Assembly (NCBI GenBank): GCA_020849665.1
Contig: JADLFX010000050.1
Coordinates: 62,001-126,000, forward strand
Direction: 5' to 3'
Origin: Planctomycetota bacterium
GTDB lineage: Bacteria; Planctomycetota; UBA1135; UBA2386
DNA length: 64,000 bases
The notes under the pieces were generated by a model. That model had not been told where the DNA came from. It saw only the letters and a program-made list of their open reading frames with translations, and did no database searches. Numbering within the stretch: the first letter of the stretch is position 1; every line of letters begins with the position of its first letter. The position numbers were made by a program, and so were the translations under genes. This document shows, piece after piece, positions 9,014 to 16,241 of the stretch.

Positions 9014-9619
9014 TCAGGGCATGGCGGACCGCAGTGCTGCCTCCAGTTCTGCGATCCGGGCGCGCAGCGGCGCCATCGCCTCCTCGACCTCTTCGGCGGT
9101 GAAGCGCGGCGTGATGAACTTCGGGCAGTTCCAGTCGTAGGCATGCACCGTGATCCGGACGACGCGTTCTGGGGGCGTGGCGTGACCACCGGGCGGGGCG
9201 ATCGCGGCCACCAGCTCGGGGTGTTCGCGGGCGTCCAGCACCTCGGCCGTCCCGAGCACCTTCAGGCGGGCACGGTTCACGTAGTCCATCAGGAACAGGC
9301 ACACGCGCGGATTCCTCGTGAGACTGCCGGCCGAGATCAGCTGGCGGTTGCCGCCATAGTCGGCGAATGCAAGTTCGTGCGGCGCACGCACGGCCAGGAA
9401 GCCACGCGGTCCGCCACGATGCTGCACGTACGGCCAGCCCGACTCGCTGATGGTCGCCATGTAGAACGAGGTGCGTTCGCCGACGAACGCGATCTCGTCC
9501 GCGGTCAACGGCTCGGGCCGGCTCGTGGTACCGAGGTCCGGAGAGCCGCGCCCGTAGTACTGGACTTGTGCCGCGCGCACGGCGGGTGTCAGCAGGGTGC
9601 GCAGGAACTCACGGCTCAT
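9014..9619 (-). CDS. Pyridoxamine 5'-phosphate oxidase-like flavin split-barrel protein
   Basis: A 201-residue protein with the FMN-binding split-barrel pattern: TSFYMATISESGWPYVQHRGGPRGF, LAFADYGGNRQLISAGSL and VCLFLMDYVNRARLKVLG. Members use FMN, F420 or haem in oxidation, reduction or detoxification. This short form lacks the C-terminal segment of true PNPOx, so it is better seen as a general flavin protein than a vitamin B6 enzyme. It follows the DsrE-like gene after 75 bases and is probably the last gene of a sigma-54-driven transcript starting near 10699. That context suggests a stress-response or redox role (inference). Confidence 0.8.
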   Translation of the reverse strand: MSREFLRTLLTPAVRAAQVQYYGRGSPDLGTTSRPEPLTADEIAFVGERTSFYMATISESGWPYVQHRGGPRGFLAVRAPHELAFADYGGNRQLISAGSLTRNPRVCLFLMDYVNRARLKVLGTAEVLDAREHPELVAAIAPPGGHATPPERVVRITVHAYDWNCPKFITPRFTAEEVEEAMAPLRARIAELEAALRSAMP

Positions 9620-9694
9620 GAGACCTCGAACGTCGGGGATGGATGGCTGCCGGCAACCGATGGACCCGCGGCACGGGCCCGCGGGGCCTGAGGA

Positions 9695-10066
9695 TCAGAA
9701 GACCAGCGTCTGCCAGCCTTCGGCCAGATAGCGGCGCAAGCTCGCAAGGCCGGAGGTGCCGGCCAGGTTGAAGTCCTTCAGCTTCGGCACGCCACAGGCT
9801 TCGACGCCTGCGGTCGCGCCGAAGACGTCGGCGCAGCCGCACGAGGCACCCTTCACCGCCGTGCGCACGGCGTGGTAGAGGTCATGCAACGGGTGGCCGA
9901 GCTTGCTGGCCACCGCCGGCCAACGCGTGCCTGGGCCGATGAACACCACGTCGACCTGATCGCCGTGCTGCTGCGCTTCGGCGGCGAGGGCCAGGCCCTG
10001 GAAGGCGCGGCCGAGGCCGTCGTCGCCGGACTTGGGATCGGAGGAGATGGCGATTGCGAGTTTCAT
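9695..10066 (-). CDS. DsrE/DsrF-like sulfurtransferase-fold protein
   Basis: A 123-residue single-domain protein. The Rossmann-like start (KLAIAISSDPKSGDDGLGRAFQGL) and central VDVVFIGPGTRWP are typical of small DsrE-family proteins. A Cys pair (ASCGCADVFG) and a later Cys (EACGVPKL) could carry a persulfide. Family members relay sulfur or act as multimeric accessory proteins. It sits between a flavin split-barrel gene and a broken gene, downstream of a sigma-54-type promoter. Persulfide chemistry is inferred from the Cys residues. Confidence 0.75.
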   Translation of the reverse strand: MKLAIAISSDPKSGDDGLGRAFQGLALAAEAQQHGDQVDVVFIGPGTRWPAVASKLGHPLHDLYHAVRTAVKGASCGCADVFGATAGVEACGVPKLKDFNLAGTSGLASLRRYLAEGWQTLVF

Positions 10067-10189
10067 GGCTCTGTCTCGGTTCGGGGAGTGGGTTCAGCCA
10101 GCATGGCGGGCGCCGCTCCCCCGACTGGCGGCGCTGGAAGGGGCTACCGCCGGTAAGCCCACGACGGCGTCGGGGACCGGGCGGAGGTG

Positions 10190-10665
10190 ATTCGTCGCGA
10201 CGCCGCGCACGACGGTGGTCGCGGCAGACCACCGCACCGTCGGCTCCGCCAGCCGCGCTGGCGATCGCGCGGCCACCGTCGGTGACGGCGCCACGCTCGA
10301 GGACCATGCGGCGCGCATGCCTGCGGAGCACGGTGGCCTTCGGCTGGTTGCGGTTCGCCGGGACGCATGGCGGACACCGCCCACCGGACGGCCGATCACG
10401 ACGCGGATCGCCGTGTGCGCGACGCGGCGTTGCCCGCGAGGGTGCGCCACGGCCACGGCCCGCGCGATCTCCGCGCGGAGCTTCGCGTCGAGAATGCCGG
10501 TCGCGATGACCCCGCCAGAGCGCAGTCCCCCCTCGCGCGCGGCCCGCGCGAGGGTGGGCGTGCAGATCGGGTCCGGCGTGCGGCCGAGCCTCGCCTTCAC
10601 GGCGCCGCGCAGGGTTCCGGACCTGCCGTGGCCGCTTGCGGGATCGATCGCGGGGGGACGGTTCA
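10190..10665 (-). pseudogene. Probable frameshifted first gene of the sigma-54 module, family unknown
   Basis: From the ATG at 10665 one frame shows coding-like third-base G/C for about 100 codons (GAVKARLGRTPDPICTP, GGVIATGILDAKLRAEI, IRVVIGRPVGGV). From about 10370 that bias moves to another frame (ANRNQPKATVLRRHARRM, LERGAVTDGGRAIA) and fades near 10190. This pattern suggests one gene interrupted by a frameshift. The ORF could also be read as an intact 190-residue protein ending at 10094, but its second half has poor codon use. I do not recognise the family. It begins 33 bases after the predicted start of a sigma-54 transcript. Confidence 0.4.
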
Positions 10666-10709
10666 TGGCTCTCGACTGGATTGGGTTGCCTCGGTGCGGC
10701 GGCGGTTTC

Positions 10710-10725
10710 TGCCACCCAATCGCCA
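10710..10725 (-). promoter_or_regulatory. Candidate sigma-54 (-24/-12) promoter
   Basis: On the minus strand the sequence is TGGCGATTGGGTGGCA. It has the invariant GG-N10-GC spacing and matches TGGC and T-x-GCA of the consensus TGGCACG-N4-TTGCA. The predicted start is near 10699, reading into the genes at 10665, 10066 and 9619. The divergent gene at 10872 encodes a sigma-54 activator, and a half-site array lies about 90-130 bp upstream, a usual enhancer distance. Confidence 0.55.
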
Positions 10726-10815
10726 TGCCGCGCCGCCCCGGACGTCGAGAGACTCGCAACGAGTTTCTCTACATTGTCTTACGCGCGCTCCATTGCCCCT
10801 GCCGACGGAACGATG

Positions 10816-10854
10816 GTTCGTGATCCACGAGCGTTCGTGTCCTGCAGCACGAAC
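10816..10854. promoter_or_regulatory. Operator array: four GTTCGTG half-sites in alternating orientation
   Basis: GTTCGTG occurs at 10816-10822 and 10833-10839. Its inverse occurs as CACGAGC (one mismatch) at 10826-10832 and as perfect CACGAAC at 10848-10854. The second dyad extends to 9-base arms (GCGTTCGTG, 8-base spacer, CACGAACGC at 10831-10856). The array ends 17 bases before the activator's start codon and lies about 90-130 bp upstream of the -24/-12 site. It is well placed as the activator's enhancer and as its own operator. Confidence 0.6.
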
Positions 10855-10871
10855 GCCCGTAGCCGGGGGAT

Positions 10872-12479
10872 GTGAACGTCGCTGCGCTGCCGCGGGTGAT
10901 GGTTGCCGTCGCCCAGAACCTCTCCTCGTCCGAGGTGCTGCGCACCCTCGTCACCGGCCTCGCGGAATGCCGTCACCTGGTGCTCGCCCGCCTATGGCTC
11001 TTCGGGCCGGGCGACCTGTGCGCGAGTTGCCGCTTCGCGGATGAGTGCAAGGAGCGCACGCGTTGTCTGCACCTCGAAGCAAGCGCGGGCAACGTCACGA
11101 CACCCGGAGTGGATGCCGGCAACCTGCACGGCGCGTTCCGGCGGTTCCCGAACGGGCATCGCAAGATCGGTCGCGTCGCCGCTACCGGCGAGGCGCTCTT
11201 GCTCAGCGATCTGCGCGGCGACGAGCCTTGGATCGTCGATCGCGAGTGGTTCCGTGCCGAACAAGTGCGTTCCTTTGCAGCCCAGCCGCTGGTGTTCCGC
11301 GGGGAGGTGCTGGGCGTGCTGGCGGTGTTCGACCGCCAGGTGCTCGGAGACGCCGAGCTTGCCTGGCTCCGCATCGTGGCGGACCACGCCGCGGTCAGCA
11401 TCGCGCACGCGCGCGCATTCGCGGAGATCGAGCGGTTGCGCGCGCGCCTCGCTGCGGAGAACGACTACCTGCACGAGGAGGTCGAGCGCACCCACGGCAC
11501 AGCGGTCATCGTCGCCGAGAGCGATGCCACGCGGCGGGTCGTGCAGCAGGTGCGGATCGTCGCCCCGACCGACGCAACCGTGCTGATCACCGGGGAAAGC
11601 GGCACCGGCAAGGAGGTGATCGCGCGCGCGATCCACGAGCAGAGCCCACGCCGTGGCAAGCCGCTGATCCGCGTCAACTGCGGCGCGGTGCCGGAGGCAC
11701 TGTTCGAGAGTGAGTTCTTCGGCCACGTGCGCGGCGCGTTCACGGGTGCCTTGAAGGACCGCCTCGGACGGTTCGAGTTGGCCGACGGCGGAACCCTGTT
11801 CCTGGACGAGGTAGGCGAGATCCCGCTGGCCATGCAGGCGAAACTGCTGCGCGTCGTGCAGGAACGCGAGTTCGAACGCGTGGGCGATGGAACAACGCGG
11901 CGCGTAGACGTGCGCATCGTCGCCGCGACCAACCGCGACCTGCGAAGGGAAGTCGAGGCCGGCCGGTTCCGGCAGGACCTCTACTACCGCCTCGGCGTCT
12001 TCCCGATCGAGCTGCCACCGCTGCGCGAGCGCGTTGCCGACATCGCGCCCCTGGCCGAGCACTTCCTGCGCACTGCGCCGCGAGGCACCGGCAGGGCGCC
12101 GCGGCTCGACAGGCAGGCCCTGCGCCAGCTCGAGGCGTACTCGTGGCCTGGCAACGTCCGCGAACTGCACAATGCGATGGAACGGGCACGCATCGTCGCG
12201 GTGGACGGCATCCTCCGCTTCGACGGGCTCGGCGCCCCGTCGAGGCAGGCTGGCGATGCGAAGGCCACCAGGCCTGGTGTTCCGCTCGCCGCACCGGGGG
12301 CGGTCAAGACGCGTGCACAGCTGCGCAACGAGGAGCGCGCCAACCTGGAGGCGGCGCTGGCGGCGAGCGGCGGCAAGGTGTTCGGCCCCGGTGGCGCAGC
12401 GCAGCTGCTGGGCATGAAACCGACGACGCTGGCGTCGCGGTTGAAGGTGCTCGGCATCGTGCGCCGCCACGGCGGTTGA
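10872..12479 (+). CDS. NorR/FhlA-type sigma-54-dependent transcriptional activator with Cys4 GAF domain
   Basis: A 535-residue enhancer-binding protein. An N-terminal GAF-like sensor domain (about 10-185) contains C50-x2-C53-x5-C59-x5-C65, a possible metal or Fe-S site. A coiled linker follows. The AAA+ domain has Walker A GESGTGKE (241-248), the sigma-54 contact loop GAFTGA (288-293) and Walker B GGTLFLDE (306-313). The C-terminus is a Fis-type helix-turn-helix ([23 protein letters not shown]). Such proteins hydrolyse ATP to open sigma-54 promoters when their sensor is triggered. The GTG at 10872 is just after GGGGG; the half-site array at 10816-10854 suggests autoregulation. The likely target is the divergent transcript containing the DsrE and flavin genes. 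The signal (NO, redox or metal) is unknown. Confidence 0.88.
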   Translation: MNVAALPRVMVAVAQNLSSSEVLRTLVTGLAECRHLVLARLWLFGPGDLCASCRFADECKERTRCLHLEASAGNVTTPGVDAGNLHGAFRRFPNGHRKIGRVAATGEALLLSDLRGDEPWIVDREWFRAEQVRSFAAQPLVFRGEVLGVLAVFDRQVLGDAELAWLRIVADHAAVSIAHARAFAEIERLRARLAAENDYLHEEVERTHGTAVIVAESDATRRVVQQVRIVAPTDATVLITGESGTGKEVIARAIHEQSPRRGKPLIRVNCGAVPEALFESEFFGHVRGAFTGALKDRLGRFELADGGTLFLDEVGEIPLAMQAKLLRVVQEREFERVGDGTTRRVDVRIVAATNRDLRREVEAGRFRQDLYYRLGVFPIELPPLRERVADIAPLAEHFLRTAPRGTGRAPRLDRQALRQLEAYSWPGNVRELHNAMERARIVAVDGILRFDGLGAPSRQAGDAKATRPGVPLAAPGAVKTRAQLRNEERANLEAALAASGGKVFGPGGAAQLLGMKPTTLASRLKVLGIVRRHGG

Positions 12480-12527
12480 CCGCACCCCAAGCGACATTCC
12501 TGATCGCACCGCCGCGGCACAAGCACC

Positions 12528-12873
12528 GCACGCGAGCGACGCCGCGGCATGCGGCAGACGGCGCACGATGCACACGGTCGATGCCTTGCGGCCGCCGTCC
12601 GCACGGTCGGATCCCGCCGCGTGCCGCGGCCAGGGATCGAGCTTCCGGACGCCGGCCGCGGCGACTCAGGGGCGCGCCCGCACGATCACGAGCCAGGACA
12701 TCCCGCGCGGCAACGAGCCCATCGCCTCCGCGAGTGCGGCCCGATGCGCCGGGTCGAGCACCAGCTCCCGGGAGGGGGCGCCCGCCTCGCTGGCGGACAC
12801 GCCCACGGGCGTGCACACGAGCACCTGCACACGGGCCGCCGCGCCGCTCAGGGGGACCCGGACCTCGGCGGGC
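12528..12873. repeat. Right direct repeat (intact copy, contains the end of the 12666 gene)
   Basis: This is the partner of 8592-8938, in direct orientation with starts about 3.94 kb apart. Here the repeat includes the intact last 69 codons of the membrane-protein gene and 138 bases past its stop. The sigma-54 module lies exactly between the two copies. Confidence 0.85.
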
Positions 12874-13661
12874 ACGGCGCCGCCCTCCAGGGTGCCGAGG
12901 ACGCTGGGATCGGGGCGCGTGGCCGGCGCCACGGCCGCGCCGGCGTCCACGCGCAGGCCCGGCCAACCCGCCGCGGCGAGCGCGGCCTCGCCCTCGCCGC
13001 CGGCATCGACGCCCAGAGACTTCACGCCGGGCTCGAGGAAGGGTGGCCACAGCGACAGCACCAGCGCCCGCCGCCACGCGGGCGAGTGCTCGGGCGCGAA
13101 TCCGAGCACCAGCCGGTCGCGACCCTCGCGCAGGGCGGCCTCGCGGGCGTGTGCCAGCGCGCGCGCCTCCACGACCTGCGGGATGACCGCACGGCGCGCG
13201 AGCACCACGCTCGCGCCCACGGCGAGCGACACGACGGCGAGGCTCGCCAGCCCGCGTTCGCGCAGGAGCGGTGCGACGCCGGCGCTGGCGAGGCCGACCA
13301 GCACGGGCACGGCCCACTGCGGCACCTCGTCCGGCAGGGGCGAGCGCGCGCGCACCAGCCCCATCCCACCCGCGGCGAGGGCGCAGGCCGCGGCCACGGC
13401 GAACCCTCCGACCCAGGCGCCGCGCTGCCAGAGCAGCAACACCAGGAGCAACGCCACGAGGGCGCTGGCGACCGGCGCCGCGGTCTCGACCAGGCGGGAC
13501 GGGAGCGGGTCCACGGCGCCGGCCAGGTACTCCGCGAGCGTCGGCGGTCCCAGCAGCCGCTCCAGGTCGATCACCAGCGCCGCGCCCAGGCCCACCACCA
13601 GCCCCAGACCCGCGGCACCCGACCGAGTGCTGCCGTTGCGTTCGCTCGCCTGGTCCGCCAT
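12666..13661 (-). CDS. Multi-pass membrane protein with soluble C-terminal domain, unknown function
   Basis: A 331-residue protein I do not recognise. About five hydrophobic segments lie in the first 165 residues (LVVGLGAALVI, APVASALVALLLVLLLW, GGFAVAAACALAAGGMGLV, WAVPVLVGLASAGVAPLL, LASLAVVSLAVGASVVLA). A soluble alpha/beta region of about 165 residues follows (LVLGFAPEHSPAWRRALVL ... LVIVRARP). The start codon lies only 12 bases from the start of the divergent YfhO-like gene. Its 3' end has a frameshifted copy at 8730-8938, so its neighbourhood has been rearranged. Confidence 0.75.
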   Translation of the reverse strand: MADQASERNGSTRSGAAGLGLVVGLGAALVIDLERLLGPPTLAEYLAGAVDPLPSRLVETAAPVASALVALLLVLLLWQRGAWVGGFAVAAACALAAGGMGLVRARSPLPDEVPQWAVPVLVGLASAGVAPLLRERGLASLAVVSLAVGASVVLARRAVIPQVVEARALAHAREAALREGRDRLVLGFAPEHSPAWRRALVLSLWPPFLEPGVKSLGVDAGGEGEAALAAAGWPGLRVDAGAAVAPATRPDPSVLGTLEGGAVPAEVRVPLSGAAARVQVLVCTPVGVSASEAGAPSRELVLDPAHRAALAEAMGSLPRGMSWLVIVRARP

Positions 13662-13673
13662 GTTCCTCGCTCG

Positions 13674-16241
13674 ATGCCGGCGGGATCCTACGAGCCGCCT
13701 CCAGGGCGCGAACAGCTGCAGGCGGTGCTCCTGGCGGCACTCTGCGCGCTCGTGTTCCTGGGGCGGGCCGTGCTGCCCGATCGCGCGCTCGTGCCCTTCC
13801 CGATCGAGGCCATGGAACCCTGGTCCGCCGAGGCCGCAGCGCGCGTGCCGCCCGGCGAGGCGGTCCTGCGCGGCAACCCGACGATGGGCGACAAGTACAA
13901 CCAATCGCTCGCCTGGGATCGGATCCTCGGGGACGCGCTGGCGGACGGCCGCGTGCCGGCCTGGACCCGCGACCTCGCCGGCGGCGCGGCGTTCGTGCCG
14001 CAGATGGCGCAGGTCTACCAGCCCTGGAACCTGCTCCTGCTGCTCGTCCCGGCCCCGGGCTGCTATGGCCCGTGGTTCTTCCTGCATCTGGTGCTCCTCG
14101 GCTGGCTCGGCTACCGGTTCCTGCGCCAGATCGGCGTCCACCACCTCGCCGGACTCCTGGGCGTGGTCACCCTCGTGCTCGGCTTCTGGGTCCAGGCGCG
14201 CGTGCACCACAATGTGATCCTCACCGCGGCACTCTCGCTCTTCCCGATGCTGGGCGCCGTGCACCGGATCGTCCTTCAGGGGGGCGGAGCCACGAGCGTC
14301 GCGGCGCTCGGACTCTGGACCGGGCTCTCCTGGCTGGCGGGCTTCGCGCCCGTGGCCCTGCAGGCGAGCCTGGTCGCGGCGGCGTACGCGGTCCTCTGCC
14401 TCCTGCAGGCCGACCGGGCCACGCGCGGCGCGGCCCTGGCCCGCTGCTCGGTCGGATTCGCGCTCGGCGCCCTGCTCGCGGCCGCGCAGATGGTCCCCGT
14501 GCTGCTCGCCGCCGAAGAGTCGTCGCGGCGCGCCGCCGACGCAGCCGCGCTGCGCTTCCACTCGCTGCAGCTCTGCCACCTGCTGAACGGCGTGTGGCCG
14601 ACCCTCGTGCACTGGCCCGCGGAGGTCTTCTACGGCAGCCTGGACCAGATCCGGCCGTCGTGGCCGGCGCTCCTCCTGGGCGAGGTCGAGCACACGCCGT
14701 CCGGCGTCGTGCCGAAGATCGTCGCGGCGCGGCCCAATTTCCCGGAGACCGCGTTCGGGGTCGGCGGCCTGGGCCTCGTGGCCGCGGCACTCGCCCTCGG
14801 CCACCGCACCCAGCGTCGCACGACGCTCTTCTTCCTGGGGCTCCTCGCCGTGGGCGTGGGGATCGCGCTCTGCCTGCCGGGCTTCCTGCAGCTCACCGCG
14901 CTCCTGCCCGGCGCGCGCGCCGGCGACCTCAAGCGCTTCCTGTTCCTCCCCGGCATGGCCCTGCCCGTGCTCGCCGCGCTCGGGCTCGACCACCGCCTCT
15001 CCGCGGGGCGCGGCCGCGCCGGCCTGTGCGTGGCCGCCGTGCTCGCGGCGACGAGCGGCGGGCTCCTGGCGGTCCATCTCGCGCCCGCCGCCAGCCTCCA
15101 GGAGGTCTACGCCACGTGGACCGCGCCGCGCTACGGCCTCGAGCCCGCGGCCTACCACGCGGCCGTGAGTCCGGGCGAGGCGGAGGCCAACCGCGCCCGG
15201 GCGCTCTTCGCATTCGCCGGCGGCCTCTGCGCCGGGCTGGCGGCGCTCGCCCTCCTGCTGACGCGGCACCGTGAGCCGGCCGCGCGCGCATGGATCCTCC
15301 TGGGCGCCGTCGAACTCGCCGCGCTGGGCAAGGGCACGGTGGTCGACATCGCCACGACGCGGGTCACGACGCCGCCAACGGTCCTCGCCCCGGCGCTGGA
15401 GGCCACGCGCGCGGCGGAGGCCGCCGGCCAGCCGCGCCCGCGCTTCCAGAGGATCGCCAGCACCCCCGACGAATCGCGCCTCACCCCGCTCCTGCCGCAG
15501 AACCTGGCGGCGTTCCTGGGGCTCGAGGACCTCGCCTCGTACCACCCGCTCCCGCCGCGGCGCCAGGAGGAGTTCTTCGCCTGCGTGGAACCGGGCCTGG
15601 CGCTGCACGGCATCGGCGTGAACTACCTGCGCCATCCCGAGAGCCTCGGCCACCCCCTCCTCGACCTCATGGGCCTCGCCTACGTGCTGGCCGGACGCAG
15701 CCTCGCCGATCCGGGCCTCGCCGACTGCACTCCGCCCGGGTCGCCTGGCCCCTACCGGCTCTATCGACGCAGCAGCGCGCTGCCGCGCGCCACGTTCGTG
15801 ACCCGCGCCGTGGTCCTGGCCGACCCTGCGGCGCGCCTGCGCCACCTCGCACGCCGCGACCACGACCCGGCCCGTGAGGTGGTCCTCGAGGATCCCACGG
15901 CGCCCGGTGCCGACCAGGGCGACGCCCCGGCGGCCACCGTGCGCTGCGTGCGCCACGAGGAGGAATGCGTGGAGCTGGCGGTGCAGGCCCCGGCGTCCGG
16001 ATACCTGCGCCTCGCCGATCCATACGATGCGGGGTGGACCGCCACCGTGGACGGCGCCGACACGCCGATCTACGTGGCCGACCACTACCTGCGCGCCGTG
16101 CACGTGCCGGCGGGTGCGCACACCGTGCGCTTCGCCTACGACGGCGCGCGGGTCGTGTGGCCCCGCCGGCTGTCCCTGCTGGCCCTCGGACTGATCGCCG
16201 CGCTCTTCGCGGCGGGTCGGTTCGCCAGGAGGCGTGCTTGA
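13674..16241 (+). CDS. YfhO-like polytopic membrane protein (first of three)
   Basis: An 855-residue membrane protein. The N-terminal half has many hydrophobic helices and a large outside loop after the first (VPFPIEAMEPW ... YNQSLAWDRIL). The C-terminal third is a soluble beta domain with the YfhO-type closing pattern (SGYLRLADPYDAGWTATVDG ... HVPAGAHTVRFAYDG), then a last helix and Arg-rich tail. YfhO relatives are GT-C-fold proteins linked to glycosylation of envelope polymers in other bacteria; catalysis by this protein is not shown. The ATG at 13674 is 12 bases from a divergent start, so its promoter must lie inside the 12666 gene or the true start is later. It overlaps the next gene by TTGA. 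Confidence 0.8.
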   Translation: MPAGSYEPPPGREQLQAVLLAALCALVFLGRAVLPDRALVPFPIEAMEPWSAEAAARVPPGEAVLRGNPTMGDKYNQSLAWDRILGDALADGRVPAWTRDLAGGAAFVPQMAQVYQPWNLLLLLVPAPGCYGPWFFLHLVLLGWLGYRFLRQIGVHHLAGLLGVVTLVLGFWVQARVHHNVILTAALSLFPMLGAVHRIVLQGGGATSVAALGLWTGLSWLAGFAPVALQASLVAAAYAVLCLLQADRATRGAALARCSVGFALGALLAAAQMVPVLLAAEESSRRAADAAALRFHSLQLCHLLNGVWPTLVHWPAEVFYGSLDQIRPSWPALLLGEVEHTPSGVVPKIVAARPNFPETAFGVGGLGLVAAALALGHRTQRRTTLFFLGLLAVGVGIALCLPGFLQLTALLPGARAGDLKRFLFLPGMALPVLAALGLDHRLSAGRGRAGLCVAAVLAATSGGLLAVHLAPAASLQEVYATWTAPRYGLEPAAYHAAVSPGEAEANRARALFAFAGGLCAGLAALALLLTRHREPAARAWILLGAVELAALGKGTVVDIATTRVTTPPTVLAPALEATRAAEAAGQPRPRFQRIASTPDESRLTPLLPQNLAAFLGLEDLASYHPLPPRRQEEFFACVEPGLALHGIGVNYLRHPESLGHPLLDLMGLAYVLAGRSLADPGLADCTPPGSPGPYRLYRRSSALPRATFVTRAVVLADPAARLRHLARRDHDPAREVVLEDPTAPGADQGDAPAATVRCVRHEEECVELAVQAPASGYLRLADPYDAGWTATVDGADTPIYVADHYLRAVHVPAGAHTVRFAYDGARVVWPRRLSLLALGLIAALFAAGRFARRRA

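Noticed and set aside
10190-10665. LamB/YcsF (5-oxoprolinase subunit A) identity
   Set aside because: Only a vague resemblance of a short segment was seen. The N-terminal half does not fit and the frame is interrupted.
8592-12873. Composite transposon or insertion sequence
   Set aside because: The repeats are direct, 346 bp and carry no transposase or terminal inverted repeats. They match a gene end, so duplication is the better explanation.
12549-13673. Long N-terminal extension of the first YfhO-like protein
   Set aside because: The extension is antisense to the membrane-protein gene at 12666. The natural start is the ATG at 13674, before the first membrane helix.
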